Below are positions 21,314 to 31,744 of a DNA stretch of 64,000 nt, in pieces. Position numbers and translations under genes: made by a program. The stretch's first letter is position 1. Each line of letters starts with the position of its first letter. The notes under the pieces were generated by a model. That model saw only the letters and a program-made list of their open reading frames with translations. It had not been told where the DNA came from and made no database searches. Source of the DNA: Mantis religiosa (lineage: Eukaryota; Arthropoda; Insecta; Mantodea; Mantidae); assembly GCA_030765055.1 (NCBI GenBank), contig CM060953.1, positions 186,459,872 through 186,523,871 on the forward strand, written 5' to 3'.

Positions 21314-21520
21314 AAACACATCATCTGTTAAAAAATCGATAAATGTTAACATAATCAACGTAATATCAATAGTAAATATTCAAAAAGGAGAAAACAATAT
21401 ACTGAATCTAAAAATTCTATACCGAAATATATTTAATAATTTAATACCCAAAAACCCTTTGAACCATCTGAATAGTATAATTCAGAAACGAAAAGTTCCT
21501 TGAATAGAAAAGTTTTATCC

Positions 21521-22712
21521 GCCACTGTACCTAACTGGCAGTGTGTCTGCCTCACGTACAAGAGAACCTAAATTCAAATCTCGTCAGGGTGTGTTATCTT
21601 GACAAGGTTCTATTCTGCGGTTTTTCTTTATCCTGAAAGATACATTTCTGCTAACTTTAAGCTCTATGTACCCTGTACTCTTTTGAACATCATTTCATTC
21701 ATCGTCCGATACGACTTAACGTTGGAGGTACTTTCTTATCCTAAACGAGGAACGCGTGGTAACTGTAAGCTCTATGCATCCTGTACTCATTTGAAGATAA
21801 TTTCATTGATCGTCCGATATGACTTAACGTTGGAGGTTTTTCCTTATTTTGAAAGATGTATGTCTGGTAGCTCTAAGCTCTATGTACCCTGTACTCATTT
21901 GAACATCATTTCATTCATTGTCCGATATGACTTAACGTTGGAGGTTTTTCTTTATCTTGAAAGATGTATGTCTGGTAGCTCTAAGCTCTATGTTCCCTAT
22001 ACTCATTTGAACATCATTTCATTCATAGTCCGACATGACTTAACGTTGGAGGTTTTCTCTCATCCTGAAAGATGAATCTCTGGTAACTCTAAGCTCTATG
22101 CATCCTGTACTCACTTGAACATCATTTCATTCATCGTCCGATATGACTTAACATTGGAGGTTTTCCCTTATCCTGAAAGATGAATGTCTGGTAACTCTAA
22201 GCTCTATGTACCCTGTACTCATTTGAACATCATTTCATTCATCGTCCGATATGACTTAACGTTGGAGGTTTTCCCTTATCCTGAAGGATGAATGTCTGGT
22301 AGCTCTAAGCTCTCTGTACCCTGTACTCATTTGAACATCATTTCATTCATTGTCCGATATGACTTAACGTTGGAGGTTTTCCCTTATCCTGAAAGATGAA
22401 TGTCTGTTAACTCTAAGCTCTCTGTACCCTGTACTCATTTGAACATCATTTCATTCATCCTCCGATATGACTTAACGTTGGAGGTTTTCCCTTATCCTGA
22501 ATGATGAATGTCTAGTAACTCTAAGCTCTATGTACCCTGCACTCATTTGAATATAATTTCATTCATCGTCCGATATGACTTGACGTTGGAGGTTTTTCCT
22601 TATCCTGAAAGATGAATGTCTGGTAACTCTAAAGTCTATGTACCCTGCACTCATTTGAATATAATTTCATTCATCCTCCGATATGACTTAACGTTGGAGG
22701 ACGTAAATTAAA
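21521..22712 (+). repeat. Family 1 SINE with tail expanded into ten tandem monomers
   Basis: A degraded tRNA-like head (21521-21600: GGCAGTGTGTCTGCCTC and a box B around ATTCAAATCTCG) is followed by ten head-to-tail copies of the SINE tail (21621-22700) and then the normal SINE end GACGTAAATTAAAAATAAAA. The landmark GTTGGAGG or its one-base variant occurs at 21721, 21829, 21937, 22045, 22153, 22261, 22369, 22477, 22585 and 22693, each exactly 108 bp apart. The monomer is the reverse complement of the 41029-64000 satellite monomer. Confidence 0.9.
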
Positions 22713-24127
22713 AATAAAATAACAAATATGATCTTAAAGATTGAAGGCTTTTAAAATGGGACACAAAGGTTTCTAAAAAAGTATATTCTCAGAATTCAAA
22801 CAAGTATTTTTATGAAAAGAATGTTTGAAAAATTTATTTTGTGAAATGTAAATAAAAATGTATTTTAAATTGCTATATATGTGAAATAGCTTCGTGGCAA
22901 ATGTATATCTTTAATTTTGGGGAATATCCTTTGAGGTCCTGTCTAACCTGTTTGATCTTTGGATAGCTAGAGATAGATAAAATATTATTACACAAAAATG
23001 TAAGTCTCATTAAAGCATACACTGGGTTGAATTTTCCTATAATTATACTTTTCTCAAATGAGAAGTTTTATTCGTTTTTTTTTTTTTTTTTTTTTTTTTC
23101 CTCCTGTTGATGCAAAATTGGTGTTTCAATGCCATCACATACCGTTCAGGATTTTAAGGAGTTTGTTATCGGTTAAGCTTATTGCATTTCCATTATACCA
23201 GGAAGGAAATGTGTAAAAACTATTTCTAAAAATATTAACCTCGAGTAACACAAAAAGAGAGTGTCAGTTTTCCTTTCTTTTCTGCTTTTTTCTTCAACCG
23301 GTACCGTTCGTCACCATCACATATTCCTATATGTTCTTGGCAAAGCCTCCTTGATATCTTCTATATGCATTCATCACTTCTTAACGAAATAATTCTAGAA
23401 TCTAGATCTTCCAAGTGAACGTTGCACCTCTTGGGTGGTAAAGTGGATCCCTCTGACATTGCTAAAAATCAGTGCGGTTGGTTTCCGATGCTTTCTACCA
23501 CTCTTCTTTCGCATGAAGATCTCGGAAAGTGGATTTGACTAATTGGGACCTCTAGAGATCACTCCAGGGGTTAAATACCTCGATTAGAGCCTTTGGATCT
23601 CGTTTCAACACCAGGAAATCCAATTACTTTATAAAAACATAGATTACACTGCCTCTATACTCCAGGGTTCAGCGTTCTGTCTCCTCAACTCAGAGGTCTG
23701 AGCTAAGTTCATTTTCATTGTACCACAAATCATCTAATATCTCTTCAATTTATTCATAATATCTTGACCAATATTACAAATAAGTTACACCCTAACTAAT
23801 GAAAACTTTTAAGTTGTTCCAGATATTTATTTTCTAATATAATTCTTTGTTCCTGTTATATATTTACCTCGGAATGCCATGACTTAAGTTTTAGAAAGAG
23901 ATTTTAAAATTGACTAGTTCGATGTTGGCCATGGCCGTGTTCATTTGTTCTCTGTACTAGAGCAACAAATTAAGTTATTTGTGGATATTTAAAAGCTCAT
24001 ATTGTGCTGGATTCTGCTGTAAGTAGTAGATAATTTAGTTATTCACAGGTGGAAGTGTTAGTAATAAGATCCCTTAACACTTCATTGTGTAAAAAGCATT
24101 TATTACTGAGCTCAGATCAGACTGAAT
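22713..24127. other. Unassigned AT-rich sequence with a 25-bp poly(T)
   Basis: A T tract lies at 23075-23099. The stretch 23400-23700 is less AT-rich but has no open frame with a recognisable domain. Confidence 0.4.
23075..23099 (+). repeat. Poly(T) tract, 25 bp
   Basis: Uninterrupted T run; it may mark the tail of a minus-strand retroposon, but no body was identified. Confidence 0.9.
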
Positions 24128-24382
24128 ATGAATGAAACAAAAGCTAATCAAGCTATAAACAACGCACCGAAAAGATTACGTACTAACAGTGCTGACAACA
24201 CTTCTCCATTTTCCACTCCGAAACCATTTGAACCACTGAGTGATCTAAGTCAGGACGAATCCAGTTGCCAACACCACACTTCACAGGGACCTGAACATAC
24301 CAGAAGTGATGGATGTCATCAGGACAAGCTACACCAGACTACATTAAACTTCTGCCAATCATCCAAATCCACTGCTACATGA
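24128..24382 (+). CDS. Unrecognised 84-residue open frame, polar and Ser/Thr/Gln-rich
   Basis: The frame starts MNETKANQAINNAPKRLRTN and is rich in S, T, Q, P and H, with no membrane segment or known motif. The pattern STPKPFEPLSDLSQDES recalls the disordered start of LINE ORF1 proteins, so it may be a retroelement scrap. It is followed by several TATA-like and AATAAA-like sequences in AT-rich DNA. I cannot assign a function, and it may not be translated. Confidence 0.25.
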   Translation: MNETKANQAINNAPKRLRTNSADNTSPFSTPKPFEPLSDLSQDESSCQHHTSQGPEHTRSDGCHQDKLHQTTLNFCQSSKSTAT

Positions 24383-24681
24383 CATTTTCAACCCTCCTCC
24401 ACAACCGAAAAATATAATACTAAAAACAAAACGACACAACGACCTGCTCATTTAATATCATGTGTTTTGTATGTATGATAAAGTGTTGTTTTTGTTTTAT
24501 GATTATAATGTAATATTTTGTTAATAGTTAAATGTAACTGATGTAGGACTGTTATTGAACATCCTAACACACGCTTCAAGTGATGCAATATTACTCTTGC
24601 TCACAACTATAAGTACCATAATGTATTTGGATACAATAAGGTTTATCAACAATTTAAAAAAAAATTAGAATTGTATTTATT
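24383..24681. other. AT-rich spacer, nothing recognised
   Basis: It lies between the small open frame and the left end of the third mariner, with no motif. Confidence 0.4.
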
Positions 24682-24869
24682 TACGAGGGTCAGCTCATTA
24701 GTCTCGGGCCTCACATACAGATGGCGTCACTGGGCCTGTTTGACGAGAGCATCATATAGTTTAACTCTAGACTAGCTTGTATCCACAGTTACAGGTCAAT
24801 AACTTGTTTAGTATTTGTATGACAGCATTTTAAACAAGACAAGTGTAGAGATTTCACGAAAATATATGA

Positions 24870-25872
24870 TTTGGAAAAACGAGCAGTGATTAAATACTTC
24901 TATTTGAAAGACTTAACGCCCAAAGAAATCAAGGAGAAAATGGAAATTACATTGAAAGACTCTGTCCCTTCATACACAATGATTAAAAGTTATAGAGTTT
25001 AAAATGGGGACGTACGAGCACTATTGATGAGCCTCGCTCTGTCCCTTCATATACAATAATTAAAAGGTTGGTTGTAGAGTTTAAAATGGGACGTACGAGC
25101 ACTAGTGATGAGCCTCGCTCTGTCCCTTCATATACAATGATTAAAAGGTTGGTTGTAGAGTTTAAAATGGGACGTACGAGCACTAGTGATGAGCCTCGCT
25201 CCACAACTCCAGAGATCATTGAAAAAATTCATCGTTTATTACTGGAAGACCGCAGATTAAGGTTGTTTGTGATAGCAGAGGCTATAAACATATCAAAAGA
25301 ACGTGCAGGTAATATTTTAAGTAATGTTTTGGACTTTCACAAGGTCTGTTAAGAATTTGGAGCTCTACGTAAAAATCCCAGTGAAATTTTGAGACAGCTT
25401 ATTACCATGTGTGAAACTTGGATATATCACTTACACTCCAGAAAGTAAGTCACAGTAAAAATTGCTGATGGCGCCAGGTGAACCAACTCCAAAAATGTCA
25501 AAGACAATCTTATCAGCTAACAAGGTTATGGCAAGCATTTTCTGGGATGCACAGAGAATTAGTTTTATTGATTACTTGGAATTGGGTGAAAGTATCACTG
25601 GTGACTACTAAGAAAGCTTACTGCAGCGTTTGAATGTTGAGCTGAAGAGAAAAGGACCTCATTTGGTAAAGAAAAATATCTTGTTTCTTTACGACAATAC
25701 TGCAGCCCATGTCACTGCTATGGGGAAAATGTGGGAATTAAAGTTCGAATTGCTTGATCATCCACCCTATTCGCCAGATCTAGCACCCAGTGACTATCGC
25801 CTGTTCCAGAACCTCATAAAAGTTTTGGAGAACAAAGATTTCACAGCAACGAGGAGATCATTGAGGCAGTAA
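24870..25872 (+). pseudogene. Mariner transposase with triplicated segment, broken
   Basis: The N-terminus near 24870 reads as a helix-turn-helix beginning DLEKRAVIKYFYLKDLTPKE. A segment of about 27 codons is then present three times (24961-25199). The frame 25068-25352 continues with PEIIEKIHRLLLEDRRLRLF. A middle piece with stops follows, including ETWIYHLHSRK (first catalytic region, with the expected Asp lost). The last piece (25630-25872) has FLYDNTAAHVTA (second Asp) and HPPYSPDLAPSDYRLF (third Asp), with 32 residues between them instead of 34, so a small deletion is likely. Confidence 0.85.
24961..25199 (+). repeat. Three tandem copies of an ~81-bp unit inside the transposase
   Basis: Units start at TCTGTCCCTTCATA: 24961 (77 bp, with small deletions), 25038 (81 bp) and 25119 (81 bp). 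The last two are almost identical and their length is a multiple of three, so the frame survives across them and each adds 27 residues (GRTSTSDEPRS at its end). Confidence 0.9.
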
Positions 25873-26028
25873 ACAGGTATTTTGAGGACCATGATAAATT
25901 GCACTACAGAGATGGTTTAATTAAATTAAAATACCGGTTACAAATGTATTAGCTTTTCCGGATATTATGTTGAAAACTAAAGGGAAAAAGGTATTTTGAA
26001 GCCTGGGACTTATCAACCGAACCTTGTA

Positions 26029-26849
26029 CGTGTAACCTGATTTTTTAAAGTTATTGCTTCGAATCTTTTACTCGTATAATTTCCAGGTTTTCTGCGTATG
26101 TTAAAATTTTAAGTTCAATTCCTACAGTACAAATATCAGATGAGGCCTTCTCTTCACATATATTTAAGACATCGTTCAAATAAGTGTTAAAAAACTGGTA
26201 ATAATATGCACTCTGGTTTTGCAGCTTGGTTTATTAGCATATTTCCACCCGAATAATTAGGAGAGCTGAGATTAAAACAACTGCCTGTATACACACATCT
26301 TATACATTTTATTAATGTAGTGTGCATGGATGGAGGGGAAGTGAGGAAGAGTGCAAATGTAACAGAGGAGGGGGAAATCTCAGCGAAGAAGTAAAAATGG
26401 AATTGCATTCGGAGAGTATAGAGTGAAACAAGCGTGGAGATAACAGCGGATCACAGAAAAGCAGTGTGAAACAAGTGTGGGGATTAAAGAGTTTAGAAAA
26501 AGGACGAGAATCAGGAGGGCATATCAGGAAGGCAAAAATATATCGAGTGCTGGGTAAATTGCAGAAAGGAGGAAATATAATGTACCTGTGAGAGGTACAA
26601 GAGAATATATAAGCAAGAGTGAGACGGATATACAATTGGAGACTGAGAAGATGGGCTTTAAGAAGTTGAGAAGAAATTTCTAGAAAGTATGATAAAGTGA
26701 TATGTTAAATGGAAGAAGGTTTGAAAAAAACTGATATTGATAGATAACTTGTGTCTCCTATCTCAAATTATTTGCTTAAAATATCTCCACTTACAACATT
26801 TCTCTTTTTTCTCGGAGCGTCTAACTGCCTTAGTTAAACTGACTTATTC
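26029..26849. other. Unassigned sequence, purine-rich part
   Basis: The plus strand between about 26330 and 26700 is strongly purine-rich (GA-rich), which produces long but meaningless frames on the other strand. No motif was recognised. Confidence 0.35.
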
Positions 26850-26896
26850 CCGCCTTGGTAGCGTATATGGTAGCGTGATCTGCCTTACGTTTATGA
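26850..26896 (+). repeat. Family 1 SINE head fragment
   Basis: CGCCTTGGTAGCGTATATGG and the following TAGCGTGATCTGCCTTACG match the tRNA-like head of the SINE at 6905. The match ends where the Penelope-like sequence begins. Confidence 0.6.
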
Positions 26897-26898
26897 GC

Positions 26899-27455
26899 AA
26901 AAAAGTGAACTTAGCAAATAAGAAGAAACTACTAAAGGAAACCACAACCCTCTCAGCTACAGAAACTAAAATGATCTTCAAAAAATTCGCTTACCATCCA
27001 TGGGCCTTTGATAAATTTAAAAAAGGCTTCAAGAAACAAAACATTCAACTAGCACCAGTCAACCATTTCTCCTTAAAAAACCTAATTTTCTCAAACATCA
27101 AAGATGCCATTCCATCTAACAAAAAATCTGGTATATATCAAATTGAATGCTGTGACTGTAGTCAAATTTATATTGGAAAAACCAAAAGAAATTTAGAAAC
27201 AAGAGCAAAGAAACACTTTAGGAACATAAAATACAAACAATTAGAAAAATCAGCAGTTGCCACGCATTTTTGGGGAAAAAACACAACATAAATCCAGAAC
27301 CAAAATTACTAAAACATACAACAGGAAAAGAAGAACTGTCCACATGGGAACAACTCTTCATTTCAAAAAATAGGAACAAAGTATTCAATTTCGAGATCCC
27401 CCCAGAAAGATTTGTTCAGCAAGTTCCTCGAACCGCCACCAGAGGAGACCGATGA
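26899..27455 (+). pseudogene. Penelope-like GIY-YIG endonuclease, frameshifted
   Basis: The first frame carries FAYHPWAFDKFKKGFKKQNI and LAPVNHFSLKNL (linker shared with copy 1), then GIYQIECCDCSQIYIGKTKR, the endonuclease motif with paired cysteines, and the catalytic arginine region RNLETRAKKH. A frameshift near 27290 moves the C-terminus (STWEQLFISKNRNKVFNFE) into the next frame, where the expected catalytic glutamate is present. A start codon further upstream (26737) lies in unrelated sequence and is not meaningful. Confidence 0.85.
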
Positions 27456-27494
27456 CAAAATATTGCCAGCTACACCAATGAGAACAAGTCGATG

Positions 27495-27537
27495 TCCGGC
27501 TGAAGATAGAGGGAAGGCCTCTGAAACTAGTTCCGGG
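27495..27537 (+). ncRNA. Hammerhead-ribozyme-like core (type I, minimal stem III)
   Basis: TCCGG (27495-27499) can pair with CCGGG (27533-27537) as stem I. CTGAAGA (27500-27506) matches the CTGANGA core. AGAGG (27508-27512) pairs with CCTCT (27518-27522) as stem II with a GAAGG loop. GAAA (27523-27526) follows, then a two-pair stem III (A27526-T27531, C27527-G27530), and T27532 fits the H17 position at the expected cleavage site. One extra base (T27507) lies between the core and stem II. Hammerheads are known in Penelope-like elements; activity here is inference. Confidence 0.6.
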
Positions 27538-27647
27538 AAAATTTAAAAGTAAGTGTTGTTTAGTGTCATTAATCGACTCCCAATTAATTTAATTTATACA
27601 ACAACACTGTTTTCAACACTTCCATGAAAGGATTTATGTGAGTATCA

Positions 27648-27702
27648 GTTCACCCATTGCATTCATCGTCGGATATGACTTAACGTTGGAGGACGTATTT
27701 AT
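27648..27702 (+). repeat. Family 1 SINE tail fragment
   Basis: CACCCATTGCATTCATCG and GACTTAACGTTGGAGGACGT match the last half of the SINE tail, ending at the family's usual GACGTA end. Confidence 0.7.
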
Positions 27703-28194
27703 GCATTCATATTAATAGATCCAAATAATGCACCGCAATTATTAATGTCTTGTTATTATTTTTTATACAATTATTGATCTTCAGATGTCAACCTCAACTT
27801 CTGGAGCAAAACCAATAAGTTTTCCTATCTGTGTTTGGGAATACTGATATATCAAACTTCAGGTAGATGAGAAGAGAGCGGTTCCTACATTTTTACCCTG
27901 ACGGCGTGTGGCGGCAGTATTCAGACAAACAAACGAGGGTCACACTTGCGGATCGATGTGAAGACAGCTGCTGCAGGCTAGCGCAACGTTCAGCCTTGCT
28001 TACTAGGTAGAGTTGGCTCAAGAATTCTCCTGCTCTCACAACTTCCTTATCCTTAACACACAGCTTTTGGCATTCTGCCCATATAAATTAAGAAGAAATT
28101 TAATAATTAGTCTACAGTTTAATCAGGTAGTTTTACTGCTTTGCCGGATAGTAATAAAGTTTTATATGATTTTAAATGCCAACAGGTTTAGAGA
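27703..28194. other. Unassigned sequence
   Basis: No motif or repeat was recognised. Confidence 0.4.
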
Positions 28195-29110
28195 CAAGTG
28201 GCGGCTGGTGGGTTAAATTATTGGTGGTGCACAAATGAAAAATAAAATACAGAGTAGTAATGACTCACCTATTTATACAGATTCTCTGCTCTACTCTCCT
28301 TAGACCTGGCGAATCTATCGATAACTTTTGCGTTGAAGTCGCTGATCTTCATAACAAAATCTCTCTCAATTGAAAGCATTGCTAATGCTGTCAATCGGTC
28401 CTGTGACATTGTGTTCCTAAGGAAAGCTTTTATTATTTTTAAAGTTGAGAAACAGCATTCTGCTTCAGCGATATACATTGACATAGTTAACAGTACTCGG
28501 AGGAGTTCGACATATTCGCTGAATTTAGTACATAAATTGTTTTCCTTATTGAAGTCCATCAAACACAAAGCGCCGCACATATCACGAAATTCCTCTCGAC
28601 TGTAAATTACAGTCAGTTCTCTACGAATTATTGTTCCAATAATAAAAGGATAGAACCTTATTGTTTCTCTAAGGGAATCCTCTGGAAATGTCTTAGAAAT
28701 TTTCTTGATGAAACAAAGTTGAGGCTGCCAGATGTTCCGTGAAGCTAAATCTGTCCTTTGCTTCTCTAAGAATGTCACATACTTCAAGAGCTTCTCTTCT
28801 TATCACATCATGATCTTCTATTCTTCTCCTCTTAATTGCAGTTTCTTCGTGTTCCTCGATATCCACGCTATTTCTTACCTTTTGCACTTCCCTTTCAAAT
28901 ACGTTTAGCTGGGCGATGGCAAATGTTGCATTGCAGTCTCGTTTCTGCAGCTGATTGTACAAAATGTCCACATGTGGCATGATCTTGTAGAAGAAATACA
29001 TCCAGAATATAAAATTATAATCTTTCAAAATGGCCATAAACCCAGAAGGCTGAACAAGTGTGGCGTTGTTGTTTAACAGAGCTCTCTTCTGAATGACCTC
29101 CATGCATTTA
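28195..29110 (-). pseudogene. hAT transposase remnant (ZMYM1-like type)
   Basis: Minus-strand frames 28693-29103 and 28269-28787 together give a C-terminal hAT region: YFFYKIMPHVDILYNQLQKR, a basic KRRRIED segment, and the dimerisation region with AEAECCFSTLKIIKAFLRNT and DRLTALAMLSIERDF. A frameshift in the overlap (about 28693-28787) joins them. This arrangement matches the hAT-derived part of zinc finger MYM-type protein 1-like proteins. CAAGTGGCGGCTGGTGG at about 28195 resembles the CAGTGGCGGC-type hAT terminus at the 3' end. The catalytic N-terminal half and the other end were not found. Confidence 0.75.
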
Positions 29111-30174
29111 ATTAAATTCTCCCTGTGTTCGAAAAGCAGAGCACACAGAAGCTAAGCCTAAAGGTCACGCTATAGCCGTTGCTAAGAGTAGGAGGAGCTA
29201 GGTTTATAAACCTCCATTTAAGCAATGTATAAGAAGCCTCTCTCATCTCTTCACCTTCCCGCAGCCCCCTCAGAGAGCCTACATTTGGGCGAAATCTTAG
29301 GTTAACTCTTCGCTGCAAACCTGCGGCTCCTACAGCTAATCACTGTTTTTTCGACTTCTGCGGTCATGGGCAGCTACAGACGATAAGCGTAATTGAAACA
29401 TGTTTGTATATAAAACAATGCAAACAAGTACAGCTTTAATGTGCCAAATGCACCTGTTGTATATTCAGAGTGGGTGTAGCGCAAATCTGCAACCTTATGG
29501 AGGAACCGCCCCTGTTAGAGACAGCTCCTGAAGAGAGAAAGAATCTGGTTTTGCTGTGGCCTGCAGAAAAAATATCCCTAAAGTATGTTATCAAAATTAC
29601 AGAACAAACGTATCTCATGACATGTAATGGAAATAATTGTTTTAGGAAATTTGCAAACCATCTGTATTATTTTGTTTGTACGACTTGGAGTAATTGAAAC
29701 TAACTTGTGGAGGAAAAGATGATGATGAACCTCGTTGAAAATCCAGTTGCTGGATTCTAGTAGTTTCACGAGTGCTCTGGTAATCTCATAAGCTCTTATT
29801 TTCAGGGGCGGTCTCAGATGGGAAGTGATAATTTAGTTATAAATAAAATAAAATGGTAGTTCCTCCTTTCTTCTATAAAAATTGGTATTTTAATTAAAAT
29901 GAAACTTTTCCAAATATTAGTTATACTTTACAATGCTTTATATACATTGAGAGTATACTAGCTTGTGCAATCCTTTACAATCTTCCACTTTCCAATGCAA
30001 GCACAAACTCTGTAGAAATACAGACACACACAAAACACACCTTCACACTATCACGTCCATTTGCAGAAGACCAAAATGGCTTAGACTTTTTATTTTTGTT
30101 TGATATACCTGGTGCCGGTACAATGGGCCCAGCTTACAGGCTCTACATTTGCATGATATTACAGTTCTCAGTTT
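29111..30174. other. Unassigned sequence
   Basis: It could include the missing half of the hAT element. I found no motif. A few open frames (29470-29697 and its shadows) look accidental. Confidence 0.35.
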
Positions 30175-31600
30175 TTGTTGGCTTTGACGTCATGGCTTTA
30201 CATAAAGCCCACACGGCGTCCCTTTATGGCCGCACCGAGAACAGCTTTAGTTAGTTCCTTTTCTTTTAGGTGCTGCAGTTTTTTCTTGAACTTTATGTTG
30301 CTTTTTGTGATTTTATTTACATATATAACACACACACACTCACGCACGCACTCATGGACATACGTAGTACGTCCCTCGCACTCACACACTCATTCACGCA
30401 CACTTCACTTTGTACACTATTTACACTCAGCTGTCCTGCTGGGCGGCAACATGTCGCTCAGTTCCTTGGGCAGCCCGGGAGTGGCGAACCCTGCCGGCGG
30501 TTTGTGAGGCCTTGGGCCGGGAATTTTGGGCGCACAATGTGTGGCGAGCCGTCCTTATTTACAGTATTTTCACCCGTTTATGTTTGCGGTTTTTTGGCTC
30601 ACCTTTTCCGATGTTATGGATTAAAGGGTTTGTATGCCGACGAATGTGCACCCAAATGGAGGAGGCTCTTTTTTCCAATGCCTCGGGGATGGTCGGGATG
30701 CGGACTTCTTGATGGAGGGAGTCGTTTGTGGTGCGGATGGGAGCGGAAAGAAATTTCCTGAGGGAGAGGTTTTGCAGTGTTTGAAGGTATTTGATGGTTG
30801 TTTTGGATGCGTTTGCCCAGACCATACATGCGTATAGAACCACTGACAGAATGAACGACTTGTACAAGATAACCTTCGAGCGGAGTTTCAGTTGTTTTCT
30901 CCTAAATATGGGGACGCACATCTTTAATCGCTGCCGCCCTTTGTTGGCAATATCTTTTATGTGGCTGGACCAGTTCATTGTGCGTGTCAAAGTTACGCCG
31001 AGGTATTTTACCTGCTGATGGCAATGCAATACTTGACCACCGACCATTAGGTTCATAGCCAAAGGGCGCCGCTTTGAAAAATGGATAAGCTGGTATTTAT
31101 TTGCATTAATTTTAATTTTCCAGTCATGGAGCCATGAAAGGAAGCGGTCTAATAGACCGAAACGAGGATTTTTATGGTGGTTGTATATTGCAGTGTCGTC
31201 AGCGTACATGGCCACTTTGCATCTGGCGTCCACGGGGAAGTCGTTGGTAAACAGTATGTACGATAGCGTGGACATGATGGCCCCTTGCGGGACGCCAGCA
31301 TGCATGACTCACTCCTTAGAGGAGGAGCCGCCCACTTGGACGTAGAAGCGTCTGTTTTCTAAAAAGTTGTGCAGCAGTGCAGTTTGTAACTTTCGGTGCA
31401 GTTTGTAATTCAGGCCGTTGTGCCAGCACCGATCAAATGCAGCTTCTACGTCCAGAAATAGTGCCAACGTTGAAGCCCCATTGTTACATTGCTCTGTCAT
31501 GTCATCAGTTAATCTTAAGAGTTGTAGATCTGTTGAATGTTCAAGTGCCTCATCTTTTATAGTCCTGCCGTTGCCATAACGACAACTAAACATCTTTCAA
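30175..31600 (-). mobile_element. Jockey-like LINE, 5'-truncated (family C)
   Basis: The RT frame (30559-31593) is followed by about 380 bp of 3' non-coding sequence containing AATAAA on the minus strand (about 30312-30320) and a TG/CA-rich stretch. The element ends near 30175. The sequence upstream of 31600 is unrelated, marking the truncation. Confidence 0.8.
30559..31593 (-). pseudogene. Jockey-like reverse transcriptase with a single in-frame stop
   Basis: From 31593 the frame reads the RT palm motif ALFLDVEAAFDRCWHNGL (catalytic Asp in the LDVEAAFD box). After one TGA at 31306-31308 it continues in frame with GVPQGAIMSTLSYILFTNDF, VAMYADDTAIY (YADD), INANKYQLIHFSKRR, KYLGVTLTRTMNWSSHI and LYKSFILSVVLYACMVWANA. 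Apart from that stop it is open for about 345 codons, so it is the best preserved RT here after LINE B. The endonuclease is missing. Confidence 0.88.
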
Positions 31601-31744
31601 CTTTTCTACATATATCGCCATTCTTTTTAAATAAATTTTTCTTAACGTAATACTAACATTTAAATAACAATTCTTTTACTAATTTTAATTAAAAAATAAA
31701 TTGTCTGCAGTCAGGTTGGTGGTGCCATGTACATCTGGACTACA

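Larger units (their letters stand above)
24684..26026 (+). mobile_element. Mariner-family element, third family
   Basis: The 1,343-bp element has imperfect inverted ends: CGAGGGTCAGCTCATTAGTC at 24684 against the complement of a stretch ending CCGAACCTTG at 26026, flanked by TA at 24682-24683 and 26027-26028. It differs in sequence from both the 380-1644 element and the DD34D pair. Confidence 0.88.
26897..27540 (+). mobile_element. Penelope-like retroelement, strongly 5'-truncated (copy 2)
   Basis: It contains the linker and GIY-YIG endonuclease and a 3' non-coding end with a hammerhead-like core. The RT core is absent. It lies between a SINE head fragment and a SINE tail fragment (27648-27702), suggesting it went into a SINE. 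It is the same class as 5070-6100 but a distinct sequence. Confidence 0.8.

Noticed and set aside
21599..22075. 158-codon open frame with a 36-residue repeat in the ten-copy SINE tail array
   Set aside because: The monomer is 108 bp, a multiple of three, so any frame free of stops stays open. The consensus monomer has a TGA in this frame (AGATGAATG); the frame is open here only because some monomers read AGATGTATG. It is not coding.
26312..26635. Minus-strand 107-codon frame rich in F, P, S and L
   Set aside because: It arises from a purine-rich plus strand; the composition explains the open frame and no motif is present.
30175..30761. Two overlapping plus-strand frames of 110 and 163 codons
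   Set aside because: They are antisense to the 3' end of a jockey-like LINE and include its simple-sequence stretch; no domain is recognisable.
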